A stretch of 64,000 nucleotides of DNA, taken from NCBI GenBank assembly GCA_038380435.1, contig JAWZYU010000009.1:61161901-61225900 (forward strand), in the 5' to 3' direction. Shown here piece after piece: positions 35,549 through 46,913 of the stretch. Position numbers and translations under genes: made by a program. Position 1 is the first letter of the stretch. Each line of letters begins with the position of its first letter. Source of the DNA: Ryuthela nishihirai (taxonomy: Eukaryota; Arthropoda; Arachnida; Araneae; Heptathelidae). The notes under the pieces are model-generated. The model was not told the origin of the DNA, did not search any database, and saw nothing but the letters and a program-made list of their open reading frames with translations.

Positions 35549-35659
35549 ATGACTGTATCAGTCGGTTTGAAGCAGAGAAAACGTAAGCGTAAACAAAACA
35601 ACAAAGAGAAAAGGAGAAAATTCAATGCGAAAAAGAACCGTCTGCATCAATCACTGTAA
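35549..35659 (+). other. 36-codon basic open frame, conserved in both duplicates
   Basis: ATG to TAA encodes a strongly basic peptide (LKQRKRKRKQNNKEKRRK, then NRLHQSL). An acceptor-like ttatatttag lies 27 bases upstream (about 35532). The duplicate at 58187-58297 keeps the frame with one silent and one Lys/Arg change, and an upstream 3-base indel. It could be a terminal exon, but other frames in this balanced-composition patch are also open (for example a 54-codon minus frame at 58260-58424). Confidence 0.25.
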
Positions 35660-36106
35660 ACACGGATGGACATAATATAAAACGATGTAGATTTGATCCC
35701 AAGTGATGCAAAGTTCGCCCCTGCTCATCGCTGAGAAAAAATTCGTGTTCTCGTAAAAATTCGTAACACAATTTGGATGGGAACGTCTGACACAGTCCCA
35801 AATATAAGTAGAAAAGTTTCTTTCATTCCTTGCAAGCAATTTCGTACTGTTCGAGAATATATTTTGCAGTTTTGTTGCTTGGTAATGACATGAAGAATCT
35901 AATAGGACTGGTGTACATCAGTGTCGCAGTACGGAGCCACGGAACTCGTATGGCCACGCAGCAGCAATCGATACCTCTTTCCACCGCACGAAGGTTGTTT
36001 ACCCTTGAACTGGAAAAATATCCGAAGGTGAGGTCTACTGCAGAAGATTAATGATTCACACATTGGAGTGGTATGAAAAGTTGTTCAATGCCATTAGAGT
36101 GCGGTA

Positions 36107-36599
36107 ATGTTTCTGACCATCAAAAACAATGGATTATCAAATTTAAAAAAAAAAACGTACTTTTCTTTTTGTAAAATACTGAAATAGAATACCAGGAGTT
36201 AGATTGCATTTAAAAAAAATATTTTGTTTTCGTTATGGCTAATTTTAAAAGATTTAAATGCACTAGTTTTACAAAGAGATGCAAGCTTTATTTTCTTCAG
36301 TAATAAGACATCAAATTTCTAAAAGATTTGACGACATTCGTCCACCACTTCCATCATTTCTATTTCTCGACCCTGGTTTATTCTTCGTTCCGCAAATTCT
36401 GAGATGAAGCTTTCCTCAGAGAATAAGTAAGAGATAAGGTGACATTAATCACTCGTAATCTGCAAACGTATTTGAAGACGGAATATGGAACCTCATTTGG
36501 TAGTGAATAAATCTAGCAATTTCTAATAAATGGTAGTGAAATAAAATTTAATTTTTATCGTTTCAAATGACTCTAGGTTAGTTCTAAAATAATATGTTC
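36107..36599. other. AT-rich sequence, nothing recognised
   Basis: No feature is supportable between the end of the duplication and the next SINE-A. Confidence 0.5.
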
Positions 36600-36609
36600 C
36601 ATTTGGTGG

Positions 36610-36828
36610 GACGTTATGCTGTGACCCATGCTCTGGAAAATCAAATCGTCTTCACGTAAAGAACACTCTGAGTAGTCTTGAAGGGAAGCTCTCATCTGTC
36701 TCCTAACAACTGACCAGTGGTTTCTTTTCCCCTACCCATCTCCGAGACCTTTGGGTCCATGTGACCTGGCCATTTACCACATTATTTGTACAAAAACGCA
36801 GCTCAGAAGGAAACAATCCAACCCAACG
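36610..36828 (+). mobile_element. SINE-A, 5'-truncated, with TSD
   Basis: The copy starts within the body (gacgttatgctgtgaccc) and ends ggaaacaatccaacccaac. A perfect 10-bp duplication, catttggtgg, flanks it at 36600-36609 and 36829-36838. Confidence 0.9.
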
Positions 36829-37216
36829 CATTTGGTGGAAAAACATAAATACTTCTACCTCAATTCAATACTTCTTCTGTAATAATTGCCTACATACATA
36901 TGTGTGCATTTTTCCTATCCGTTCTAGTGGTATTTTATAAAAAAAAAAACTATTCGTGAAAATTATGTCTAATACATAGGTTTACTTTTTTTGACTCTGT
37001 TCCAATTATAAGTTTATATTTATTATTTTAAACTGAATTATTTGTCATATATTATCAATTGAAAAGTTGTATATTTTGGTTATATTTGATTTGCAATATT
37101 GATTTAATACATATATATATATATATTTACATATAATAATTTGTTTTACAACGAATTGTAAAAAAGTAATAAGGCAGTAGAATGAATTATAAAAAGGAAA
37201 TGACGGAAAAAAATAT

Positions 37217-37300
37217 GACAGGTGCTGGGATCGAACTGGAGATCTTCAAGTTATAAATAGCAAAAACGCGTGTAGCCAACTGGGCTATGCATCGCTGAAA
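37217..37300 (-). other. tRNA-like sequence, degenerate
   Basis: On the minus strand, tagcccagttggctacacgc resembles a tRNA A box and cagttcgatcccagcacc a B box, about 70 nt overall. The T-stem does not pair (tccag against ccagc) and no clean acceptor or anticodon stem can be drawn. It is a tRNA pseudogene or the head of an unrelated SINE. Confidence 0.5.
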
Positions 37301-37555
37301 GTAAATTGTGTTAAAATGTAACATTAATATGCTTTCTTAGGCAATATATTCAACACATTTTATATTATGATACCTGCGTTTTTATCACATCCTTCATACA
37401 TAAGTGTCTTTCCTTGGCAAAAAAAGAAGATTGGCAACCCAGTTCAAACACATCCACAGTCAAAAGAAGATATTCGCTAAGTAATCAGATATTCGACTGT
37501 TCGTTGCTTTGTTGGAATCAGTCAAATCAAGTGTCACAGTCTACTACAAAATGAA

Positions 37556-37862
37556 GGTTGGTTTTACCACTGAGCGGCACTTTTTTGCATACCATGGACT
37601 AAATGACCAGGTCACATGGACCCCGAAGGCTCAGAGAAGGTTGGGTGAAGGGACCCACTGGAACAACTGTTGGGAGACAGATGATAGACTCCCGTCAAGG
37701 CCATCCAGCCTGTTCTTTAACGTGCACAACATATGGCTCTTCCGCACACAGGGCCACAGTTTAAAGTCCCATACGACGGACGGCGGCCTTTCCAAGCCCA
37801 TCGGTGTCCCCTTCTGGCCGTGGACAGGGCGGGGAGTTTTGCGGAGATAAATCTCAATGCTG
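37556..37862 (-). mobile_element. SINE-A, head missing
   Basis: It runs from the tail (ttttaccactgagcggcac) to the body next to the head (gagttttgcggagataaat, then ctcaatgctg), where similarity stops. In the SINE's own orientation this is a 5' truncation. Confidence 0.88.
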
Positions 37863-38361
37863 CAGATAATCGCTTTTGCATTTTAGCGTATGCGCATTGG
37901 TAACTGGTATCATCCCTATAAGAGATAATGCTAAGATTCCAGACAGCGGCTGTAATGCTAAAATTCCTATTGACAATACGAAAGAAGCAGATGTAGCCTT
38001 GATTCGCAAAATAAATTCTGTGATGTAACACGGAAAATAATGATTACAAAACGAATATAAAAATGATAGATTTATTTTAGATATGGCAAATTATGAACAT
38101 TAAATTTGAAATTCGTGTATTATAGTTTTGTGATTATTTTTGGTGGGGCAGTGTCCCTGGACGCCTAATGGACGAGCCTCCCCTGTTAAACAGTGATTGA
38201 AAGTTACTCATGGAACCAAATGAGAGACTTGCATAGAAAGACTCTGATTTCAATGGATAAGGGACTTTTATCATCAATAAACCAAATAATTTCGAAAGTA
38301 GATTAACTGGTATAATAACTTTTGTGTGACAATAGGCATCTTGTTTTAGTTCCGGTATATG

Positions 38362-38738
38362 CGTTATTTTACCTCTGAGGGAAATTTTTTGCATGCAATG
38401 TGCTAAATGGCAAGGTCATAAGAACCCCGAAGGCTCAGAGGAGGTTAGGTGGAGAAGCCCTAATGGACAGCTTAAGAAACACATGGAAGCCTCCCGTGAA
38501 AGTTGTCCAGCGTTTTCTTTAATGTGTACAGGGTATGGCTCTCCAGCACACGGAACCACGAATTAACGTCCCATCCTACGGACGGCGGCCTTTCCAAATC
38601 CATTGGTGCTCTCTACTGATCGTGGGGAAGGCGGGGAGTTTTTACGGAGATAAATGTCAACGCTGGCCCAGGCAGGACTCGAACCTAGGAACTACAAATT
38701 ATCAGCCTGGTGCACTACCGACTGACTTACCCCACTAC
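38362..38738 (-). mobile_element. SINE-A, full length, with TSD
   Basis: It is complete from tail (ttattttacctctgaggg) to tRNA-like head (gcaggactcgaacctagga, then gcactaccgactgac). An 11-bp duplication with one mismatch flanks it: tccggtatatg at 38351-38361 and tccggtttatg at 38739-38749. Confidence 0.9.
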
Positions 38739-38759
38739 TCCGGTTTATGTTTGATTCAG

Positions 38760-40715
38760 GTTTTAACCCATTTAACTACTGTTTAGAGAAAATAAGCCTG
38801 GTTCTGAAAATGTATATACTTCAATGCCTCATTTATTACCTTCTAGAAATATAGTTAAGGCAGTAACTATTTCGATATAACAATACGTTGAACAATCTAA
38901 ATTCTATATAAAATATGAAATTAATTTTAAATTACTCGTCTTATCAATATTTCGTTGATTCACTCTTATTGCCAAATTATTAGAATTTGACGAAGTTTGT
39001 TGTAACACATTTCAGAAACAGAAAATAAAAATGAATTTGAGTTCCCACTGCGTATTTATAATTCAGAAGTTTGAAAAATTGGTAAATTTTCCGCTTATTT
39101 CATATTTTAAATTAATTTAATTCATGAATACAATTAAGTTATGTTTCATTTAGTTTTTTAACATACGATATGCTTTAATTCTAAATTTTGAAGTATTTAT
39201 TACGATTTCATCATTCATAATCATTGACACATATTACAAAATATTAAACGTAAAAATTGACTGTAATTAACACTTCACCCCTTGTTATCGCCGTATATCA
39301 ATATTTTGCCTTCACTGAAATTCAGGTTATAGTTATCTATTACAAAACGAAATAATTTTCTCTGCCTAAACATTTTTCCAGACCTTTGCCATTTCGGAAG
39401 GTAAACAGCGTATAACGAATAAAACACTATCATTTAAATTATTTCCGCTTTTTTCGCTTCGCCGTGCAGAAAATATCGACTTTGTTTTTTTAAACTTCTT
39501 TCAGCTTTATTTTTTGTGTGCAGCCTTTTGATAATAATCTCCAACATCACTCGATACCACCCAGCACCATTGATCTGATGTTACAAAAGAAGCAGACCAT
39601 TTTGTGATCATATAGTTACGCCTTATGCATTTCGTCGCTTTGATGTCTCGAGTAGCTAGTTCTAATCGAGATTAAAAAAAAGAATTCCAGATGTACTGGG
39701 AATAGTTCCAACAGCCATGCGATGATCAGAAAATTACCTTGTTTGTAAGAAATTATTCGTTTTCTGTACGGTGAAATTGCTCGTATTTTACGTCGTTCTT
39801 GTTTTTGCCGAACTGAAGGAAGCAGTCATTAGTCGAACGGTGCATGCTGGCTCGCTGACGCCATAGAACATTAGCACTTGGTCAGGTAATTAGGGAGGAG
39901 CCAGCCATCGAGTCCCCTTTCATCACTCAGTAAACCTGGCATTCCTGTAGTCTCCTGACTTGCGTATATCTGCAAACGCACTCTGTCTATGCAGCCTTGT
40001 TCATAAGAAGAGCTGAATAGATTACAGTGAACTTTTTGCGTCCCATTACTTCGACTCGATGTTCATAAAACATCATTTGACAAGAAGACATTAACCTCAC
40101 TTCCTTTAGCCGATACATTTGCAAGCATTCTCTAAAATCCCCTCCTCCGTTTTTTTTTTTCACTCGCTTGTATTCGTGACTCTCTGTGGGTAATATGTAT
40201 TTAAATCATGGCGATGTTTCTCTCCTCAGCTTCTGTTTTTTTCCCTGATTATTTTCGATTCGTTATGAAAGCTAGGTTTTTAATCTGATGATCCATTGAC
40301 AGAAAAGTACACCGACGAATTCCATATGAAGAGGCTGAAACTTCACAGAACCATGAGATATCGAGTTAGTTTTTTAAAGTAAATCGAAGGTGCTTTTTCA
40401 GTCAATAAATTTTTAATAGCCTAACAAGTATATAATAATTTTGCCCTTTACAATCTAATATATTGCATTTTATTTTTATTATTATTTCAAAGCGTTAACC
40501 TTTTTGGGACGAACACCCCCTTTTATCAACTATTATTTTCATTTTACCCCCATTTTATAGAAAGCCATTATTATTTCCCACCCCCATTTTATAGAAGGCT
40601 ATATTAATTTGAGCAGTATTTAATATTCTATTTAATCTGTTTCCACAGAAACACTCAAGAAAACGTAATAGAAATTTCTAAAACACCACAGGAGGTTAAC
40701 AATTCTCTTCGTTCT
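38760..40715. other. AT-rich, with a GC-richer patch at 39830-40030
   Basis: Most is featureless. The patch around 39835-39930 (gtcgaacggtgcatgctggc, ggtcaggtaattagggagg) differs in composition from its surroundings and matches no repeat in this window. It could be conserved non-coding or exonic sequence, but nothing decisive is visible. Confidence 0.35.
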
Positions 40716-40938
40716 CTTTATATATATAAAACGGAGTAGCGCCCTCGTTCAAACCACTGATTTTTATATTAACTGTTTTCAGTCCTTCTCTCTATATATA
40801 TAAAACGGGGTACGCACTGTTTTCAATCTTGATCTCTCTCTCTATATATATAACGGGGTATCGTCTCCGATAGGAGTCACTGGTTTACATATTAACAGTT
40901 TTTAATTCTTATCTCTCCATCTCTTTATATATATATAC
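40716..40938. repeat. Degenerate tandem repeat with tctatatatataa cores
   Basis: Four segments share ctctctatatatataaaacg followed by gggta and then a ttaactgttttcagt-like stretch. Lengths vary from about 46 to 80 bp because of internal deletions. Confidence 0.75.
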
Positions 40939-41518
40939 AACAAATTCCGCATTATCCTTGGACCGATTAATCGGCGTGCCGATTATCCATGTCCTTGCGG
41001 CACAAGCTTGCTTAAAGATTGAGAAACATTATTATTATGTATGCTAAACGATCATCAAAATCATTGCATAATTTTGCATACATAATGGTATATGCATGCA
41101 GTTTATGTTCTTGCAAATTCCTTTTATTAATTCGAGATTTTAGAAGCAACCTCAAGCTCTGATTTTACTACCTCAATCTGCTTAGATTGACATCCCAATA
41201 ATAAAGAAGCAATTCTTAAATGAGCTTAGCAGTGAAAGCGATTCAGACTGAACTTAAGAAACCTACAGACTCCTAGTCTATAATTTATTAAATACGTGAA
41301 GCAAAACGACACATTGAGGAAAATGAAAACAATTATACCAAAGAAAAAAAGCAAATGGAGAAAAGATACAAATGGTTAAAATTCAAAAGATAAAATTTTC
41401 CTTTAAGTGTAGATCACGGCTCATATTTTATGTCGAAATAATTTTGCAAAATTATGCTGATTTTATTTTCTGTGTTTTTTGTTTCTTCGTATTCTCATCG
41501 GTGCTTATTAACAAGAAT

Positions 41519-41835
41519 CAGGGGTGTACCCAGGGGAGGGGGGGGGAAGTGGGCCAGTATCCCTCCCGAAAATTCGATCGTCTTACAAGAAATGGAAAAT
41601 TTATCTATATGCTTTGAAAACTATAAAAGCTGTGTTTGTATAATTTTATTTCACCTTTATATTTTATGTCCGAAACTAAAAATAGATTAAAAAAACTGTA
41701 AAATCTGTCTCCGTATTGAATCTTATTTTCGTTGGAATAGTAATTGGAAAACCCTATGAATTGTTATTCTCCGATCCCCGAAACTAGATTCTCGGAGCCA
41801 CACCGAAGTTGAAGGCTTGTCCCCTCCAAAACTAA
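41519..41835 (+). repeat. Possible MITE starting caggggtgtacccagg
   Basis: A G-rich start and a loosely complementary end (ctcggagccacacc) suggest a small DNA element. The similarity to 23071-23210 is in layout more than sequence. Confidence 0.3.
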
Positions 41836-42247
41836 ATTATCGCTTTATTTCGAATTTTAAATAAAATTTCTCGTTAACGGTAATTTCAACTTCTTTACAA
41901 AAGATTCGATTAATTAATCAAACATCAAACTGTAATGTCGTCTATGCATGATAATTAGAATGAATTAAAGAACCATATTAGAAGACTTTTAGATTTAAAG
42001 TAGCGTGTGATTTACCAAACAAGTACGATAAAATTATTAGCAACTCTAAAATCGAACCTACTCATCAATTATTATCAGGAAAGATTAAAAAATCCTGCCT
42101 ATCCAGATGTCAAATATTCCGATTTTTCAGGATTAATCTTTAGTTAAAAATTTACCATTTACAATTACGAGCAAATATTTCTTGGTGGATAGGGATCGCT
42201 CTTTGTAAGCAAAATTAAAATTTTTATTCCGAATTTATCTAATTTGA

Positions 42248-42430
42248 AACAAAGGTCGAATTCCTCATTTAGATTTCGTAAAAGAAGATACGGAATGGGA
42301 AAAGCAGAAGATCAAGTCAGTACGTACTAAAGAAGATAAGGAATGGGAAAAGCAGAAGATCAAGTCAGTACGTACTAAAGAAGATACGGAATGGGAAAAG
42401 CAGAAGATCAAGTCAGTCCGTACCGCATAG
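42248..42430 (+). other. Open frame containing three 48-bp repeats
   Basis: The frame runs from after a TGA (42245-42247) to a TAG at 42428-42430, 60 codons without Met. Three 48-bp repeats at 42284-42427 each encode 16 charged residues (EDTEWEKQKIKSVRTK). The repeats stay in frame because 48 is a multiple of three. A coding repeat or chance are both possible. Confidence 0.3.
42284..42427. repeat. 48-bp tandem repeat, exactly 3 units
   Basis: Units begin at 42284, 42332 and 42380 with gaagatacggaatgggaaaa or a one-base variant. Few differences are seen except at the end of the third, so the array is recent. Confidence 0.96.
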
Positions 42431-42592
42431 CTCATTCTGCTTCGCGTATCGCCGGTGCTGTTTTATTTATACTGCAAAGAACAATCACATCTTAAGGGAT
42501 TGTAATTGTCCTTTCAGGGCAAGTTAAAGCGTTTTCTTCTTTAGCTTTTACATTAGCTTTAATGATATAGTGTGTTACATGTTCATGGTAAT

Positions 42593-42985
42593 TTGAGTTG
42601 AGTTGATTTACTTCTGAGCGGTACTTTTTTTGCACACAATGGGCTAAAGACTAGGTAGCAATTACCTCAGGGCTCAGAGAAAGTTTGGGGAGGGGACACA
42701 CTGGATAGCTGATAGGAGACAGATGGAAGCCTCCCGTCAAGGCCATCCAGAGGGTATTCTTTAAAGTGCACAGAGTATGGCTCTCCCGCACACAGTTCCA
42801 TGACATAACATTCCATCCGACGGACGGCGACCTTTTCAAGCCCATCAGTGTCCGCTACTGACAGTGAGCATAGCGGGGCGTTTTGCAACGATAAATCTCA
42901 ATGCTGTGACGCATCTGAGATTCGAGTCTTGGAATTGCAGATTATGAGCCTGGTGCGCTACCAACTGAGCCCCCCCTTCCCCCCC
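42593..42985 (-). mobile_element. SINE-A, full length, with TSD
   Basis: Complete copy with tail on the left (tgatttacttctgagcggt) and head on the right (gattcgagtcttggaattg, then gcgctaccaactgagc). A 13-bp duplication with one mismatch flanks it: tgttcatggtaat at 42580-42592 and tgttcatgttaat at 42986-42998. Confidence 0.9.
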
Positions 42986-43165
42986 TGTTCATGTTAATGG
43001 TTTATAGATTAAACATAAAACCTTTTTCTCTGGCATTCACGTTTATCTGCTTTTGCAAACAGAAAAATAAAAGTGATCATTAATTAACTCCCACTAAGTG
43101 TAAATATCCATTTATTGCAATATACATGTATACAGTAATCAGCAAATATTACAGTTCTTCCTGTT

Positions 43166-43171
43166 TTTATT
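43166..43171 (-). terminator. Polyadenylation signal AATAAA
   Basis: AATAAA on the minus strand lies 162 bases downstream of the stop of the candidate exon at 43334-43459, a normal distance for a 3' untranslated region. Confidence 0.45.
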
Positions 43172-43333
43172 TCAGGATGAAAACTCTTTTGAAACTTTTA
43201 AGGACCTTACCCTATTTTGTTCTTGAATAACACAATTTAATTTGTGGAAACAAATGTGACAAACTAGAAAATAATAATAGCATTGTTTTGATTTGTAAGC
43301 ACAGCCCTTGTCTTCCACAATTGCACATCTTTG

Positions 43334-43459
43334 CTAAACGGAACTAATTACAGATTGCTTACGAGGCACACAAAAACGAAATGTTACTTTACCAAAACCA
43401 GATGTTTCTAATTCTTCATTAATTATCTGCTGAAGCTGCGAATTTTCCAAACATTCCTT
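43334..43459 (-). CDS. Candidate terminal coding exon of an unidentified host gene
   Basis: On the minus strand an acceptor (tgtgcattttag, ending at 43460) is followed by a 41-residue frame starting KECLENSQLQQIINEELETS and finishing with a basic part and the C-terminus KQSVISSV, then TAG at 43334-43336. The composition is protein-like: an amphipathic helix rich in Glu and Gln, then a basic/hydrophobic strand (KVTFRFCVPRK). The last residues SSV fit a class I PDZ-ligand pattern (S/T-x-V), which suggests but does not prove a scaffold-binding tail. AATAAA follows at 43166-43171. I recognise no family, and no upstream exon could be fixed. A chance frame is possible. Confidence 0.45.
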   Translation of the reverse strand, partial: KECLENSQLQQIINEELETSGFGKVTFRFCVPRKQSVISSV

Positions 43460-43609
43460 CTAAAATGCACACGAAAACAAAATCATCAGAAATTCGATAG
43501 TGAAACGAAGAAAAATTATTCTAATACAAGACTTCAAATGATATCTGATTCTGTTAGTAAACATGTGTTAAAAATCGGGTAATCAATGTTGATAGGCAAA
43601 CTTCGTGTA

Positions 43610-43686
43610 TATATGTGACAATAAATGAGTGAAAAATTACATAGGTAATTAAATAAATACTTTCTTATCTTTCTTTTTGACACACT
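43610..43686 (+). repeat. 77-bp direct repeat, left copy
   Basis: The stretch from gacaataaatgagtgaaaaa to tctttttgacacact is repeated almost identically at 44196-44272. The palindromic MITE at 43688-44172 lies between the copies. Confidence 0.9.
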
Positions 43687-43687
43687 A

Positions 43688-44172
43688 TACACTGCCTACC
43701 AAAATATTAGGGAATTTCCATGTCATGTCAATGGGAAACTAATTTTGAAGTTCTGTAATTGCTAAAGTAAGCATTTAATGGAAAAATGTAACTGGAGATA
43801 ATCGGAAGCACATATATTTAGATCTCGATTTTTAGCAAAATTCTTTCAATATTTGAAGAGTTATGGAAGCTGGAATATTTAACAATAAATCATCTTGTTT
43901 TATAAAACTCATTCCAAATTGTAATATTACACAATATTTATCATTTTAGTTTCAATTAATTTCTGAGGTAAATTCTTATGACGCATTAGTGTTGTGAAAT
44001 ATTCTAGAGTTGTAAAAATTATCTTTAAATATTGAACGAATATCATTGAATATCATTATCTTTGGTCACGTTTTTCCATTAAATGCATATTTTATAAGTT
44101 ATAGAACTTCGAAGCTAGATTCCCATTGGCATAACACGAATATCTTAATATTTTGGTAAGGATTGTATAAAC
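43688..44172. mobile_element. Palindromic MITE, about 120-bp terminal arms
   Basis: Left arm: taccaaaatattagggaatt, then catgtcaatgggaaac and gcatttaatggaaaaatg. Right arm, inverted: taccaaaatattaagatatt, then atgccaatgggaatc and gcatttaatggaaaaacg. This is the family of the element at 12125-12690. Confidence 0.82.
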
Positions 44173-44195
44173 ATATATTTCAGATCCAGGCACAT

Positions 44196-44272
44196 GTGAC
44201 AATAAATGAGTGAAAAATTATATAGGTAATTAAATAAATACTTTCTTCTCTTTCTTTTTGACACACTCATAC
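44196..44272 (+). repeat. 77-bp direct repeat, right copy
   Basis: Second copy of 43610-43686, differing at only a few positions. Bases 44273-44440 then form AT-rich overlapping palindromes (gacatatcaatatg, catactgacat). Confidence 0.9.
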
Positions 44273-44469
44273 ATACATATCATACTGACATATCAATATG
44301 TAATATACTAATGTGATATATAATATATGTCAATATGTAATATATAATATACTGACATGTCCGTATGTCAGTATGATACATATATATCATGTCAGTATGA
44401 TACATATATATCATACTAACATACTGACATATCAATACACAATCAATCTAAAAAAAAAGCACTGGTTTT

Positions 44470-44640
44470 TCCTTTGCAGTATAATCTTTTCCCCTCCGCT
44501 TTAGAAGTCTTTAAAATTTCTTGAAAAATACGTGAAATATTCACACGTTTAACAATGTTTTGCCCCCATTACTCGTAATAATGTTCTCATATCAGTCCAT
44601 GGCCCCCTTGTCTCCTCAAAATCCTAGATCCTGCCCTGTA
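44470..44640 (+). repeat. Rep-G MITE-like repeat, copy 3, 3' part
   Basis: It contains tttgcagtataatcttttcc, cgtgaaatattcacacgttt and the end cctagatcctgccctg, in Rep-G order. The G-rich start is missing. Confidence 0.6.
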
Positions 44641-44765
44641 TAATATGAAGAAAGACATTAGAACTTCATACCATTCATCGTACAGAGAAGCATGTCACTT
44701 TTGCGCAGAATTATAACAGGTGCTTTTAGGTATCAGTCTCATTTTCTTTTCTGCGATGAATCTAT

Positions 44766-44951
44766 TTGTTTAGCTCTCGTGACGGGAAAAGATTTTTTTT
44801 CAGGTTCAAGAAATCATTTTCTTTCCAGATAGATTCCATCGTCAACAAACTTCAGGCAACTCTGAACGAATTGCTTCACGAATCTTTGGTTTTTTTTCAT
44901 AGCCTATCGTTTTCGTATTTATTTTTTCCTATACCCATCGATCACCTTTAA
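44766..44951 (+). other. Exon-like open frame, weak
   Basis: Two acceptor-like tracts (gattttttttcag at about 44802; ttttctttccag at about 44829) precede a helix-like stretch (IDSIVNKLQATLNELLHE). No donor or family is evident. Confidence 0.2.
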
Positions 44952-44999
44952 GAACGTAACCTTTCATTCTCTGTTCTCCTGCTAAATAGAGCAGAGACC

Positions 45000-45540
45000 G
45001 TTAATTTACCACTAACAGGATATTTGGCCGGGAAATAGGTGTTCACTTTACTAGACGAAGGGAAGCGAAATATTTGTTACACGTGACCAATCCACAGAAG
45101 CGTCCTGCCCTTTTGCATTTTTCATGAGTATGAAAGCGCAGAGGATTTGGTGAGTGTGCACTCGACCGACAGAGCATAGAGAGATCGAAGTACAAAGACA
45201 GCAGCCATCTACGATAAAGCAGTTGCGTTATTAAAGTGCATTCGCAAGAGCTCTCCTCGGGGCAGTCGGTTTATTTTTGTGGATTCCTAAAGATATTAAA
45301 ACACGTCACTCAAGAAGCAACGATTGTTTTTTTTTCATTTTACTCTAGTCGCTTTTTTAAAGCAGGCTTTTCTTTTTCTTTGATTATTATTTGAAATAAC
45401 GATTGGTTTTGAAAACTGTTAGTTGATGATGCTTCTATGATTGAGGATGGAGAAATCGGTCGTTATTCTTCTCCTTCCTCTACGAAATCAATGTCATTCT
45501 ACTAAGAAAGAAGATTTTTATTGACTCTTATAGAATAGTA
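45000..45540. other. Possible promoter or 5' exon region, weak
   Basis: This is GC-richer sequence matching no repeat in the window: a CCAAT motif at about 45089, a consensus-like donor (ttggtgagtgtg at about 45148), and a short frame from ATG at 45449 (MEKSVVILLLPLRN), which resembles a signal-peptide start. None of this is decisive. Confidence 0.2.
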
Positions 45541-45754
45541 TCCATGGCTCAAAGTATGAGTATGAAGAAGAGCAGATGCGGTTTCCACAGAGTTCATTCA
45601 TCCTATCATTTAAGGAGCGCTCTATAGAGTGCCAATTTTTGAAAATTTTATCTAGACTAGGAATGGCGAGGCTGTGTCTCCTTGCAAAACTCGTTGCTTA
45701 TAGAACGAATCATCAATGTATTGAATCCGACTCATTTCATTCATTTTCTTGACA

Positions 45755-45875
45755 TAACATCGTTCCATGTGTAGGATAGAGTCAATATCATATGAACGTT
45801 AAAGAACAATCTAGATTGTTTAGACGAGAGGCTTCAATCTATCCCCTGAAAATTGCTTGGTGGATCGCTTATCCG
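45755..45875 (+). mobile_element. SINE-A body fragment, diverged
   Basis: The blocks atgaacgttaaagaacaat and gacgagaggcttcaatctat match the SINE-A body. Both ends are missing. Confidence 0.6.
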
Positions 45876-45890
45876 TAGTGCAAAGGGAAA

Positions 45891-46138
45891 GGTTGGCTTC
45901 GTTGGTAATCCGCCAGACTCCTAATCTGCAGTTCCCAGGTTGAAGGCTCACCTATGCCAGAATTTATATTATTTGTGCCGTGATACCATTTGCGGGAGAA
46001 CCATACACTGTAAACTTTAAGGAACATGCTCATTGGCCTTGACCGTACGCTCCTATCTGTCTCCTAATAGCTACCCAGTGTGTTCTCTTCCCCCAAACTT
46101 CTCTGAGCCTCTGGGGTTCTTGTCCAAGCTGCCAACAG
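45891..46138 (+). mobile_element. SINE-A variant
   Basis: The head-like start ggttggcttcgttggtaatc, then ctcctaatctgcagttccc, matches the variant at 11412. The body (ccttgaccgtacgctcctat) and the tail start (cttctctgagcctctgggg) follow; the extreme tail is lost. Confidence 0.75.
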
Positions 46139-46913
46139 TTGTCGTAGTTGGCGCGAATCTAATTATCACAAACCTTTGAAAGAGATTCACCCATTTTTAA
46201 ACAATTATTCTTGACTATTTTAACACTTTATAGCTCAATTTCCCCCCCACCCAAAAAAAAAAAGAAATGCCGGTTTGTTGTGTGCCATTCAGTGGGATGT
46301 TAAAAATTGAAGACCTTAACTATAACAGAATACAAATCTATATAGAATCTTGATTCGTTTTTTTTCCTCTTTTTTAAAGTTGAACGATTGAATTTTACAT
46401 TTAACATTTTTGCCCCTCTCATAATGATCCAAATTCTTCACCGTCGTGTCGTAAATAGTTTCCTACGGGTTTTTCTCTTGCCACGCGGTATTGAGTTGAA
46501 AATTCAAATCGTACCTATAATATAACCCGAGTTTAAGATTAAAACCACTTGTTTTACACTTCATTTGGGAAACCGGATTGGGATTCCAATTATAGGTTAA
46601 TTTCCAACACAAAATTTGCTGGGTTAAGACTCCGAGTCCCTATTTTGAAAGTTGAAACTGCATTTTTCCCTTTAGTTCGCCAATTCGAATATGCCTTTAT
46701 TGGGCCGTCGAATTTCGACGAGCTTTCTACGAGGAATAAAAAAAAACATGATATTTTTCGAAGTTAGTTACTTTACAAAACAAGTGGAACGGAGTTGATA
46801 AAAATAAATCTCCAGTTTAAAAGTGAATAAAAATATAAAAGTCCTTTACTTAAGATTTAAAACAGATAAAACTACACAAAAAATTTATATAAAACTACAT
46901 CAAAAAAACTGTA

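Larger units (their letters stand above)
34550..36105 (+). repeat. Segmental duplication, copy A
   Basis: From the distal third of the Tc1-B element through about 1.2 kb of downstream flank this matches 57190-58975 with very few differences, in direct orientation. The match ends near ttgttcaatgcc at about 36105. The flank contains a truncated SINE-A and a stretch with open frames on both strands. Confidence 0.88.

Noticed and set aside
45560..45720. Minus-strand Met-less frame with protein-like composition (IFKNWHSIERSLNDRMNE)
   Set aside because: About 60 codons with no convincing splice sites or family. Not enough to separate it from chance in this window.
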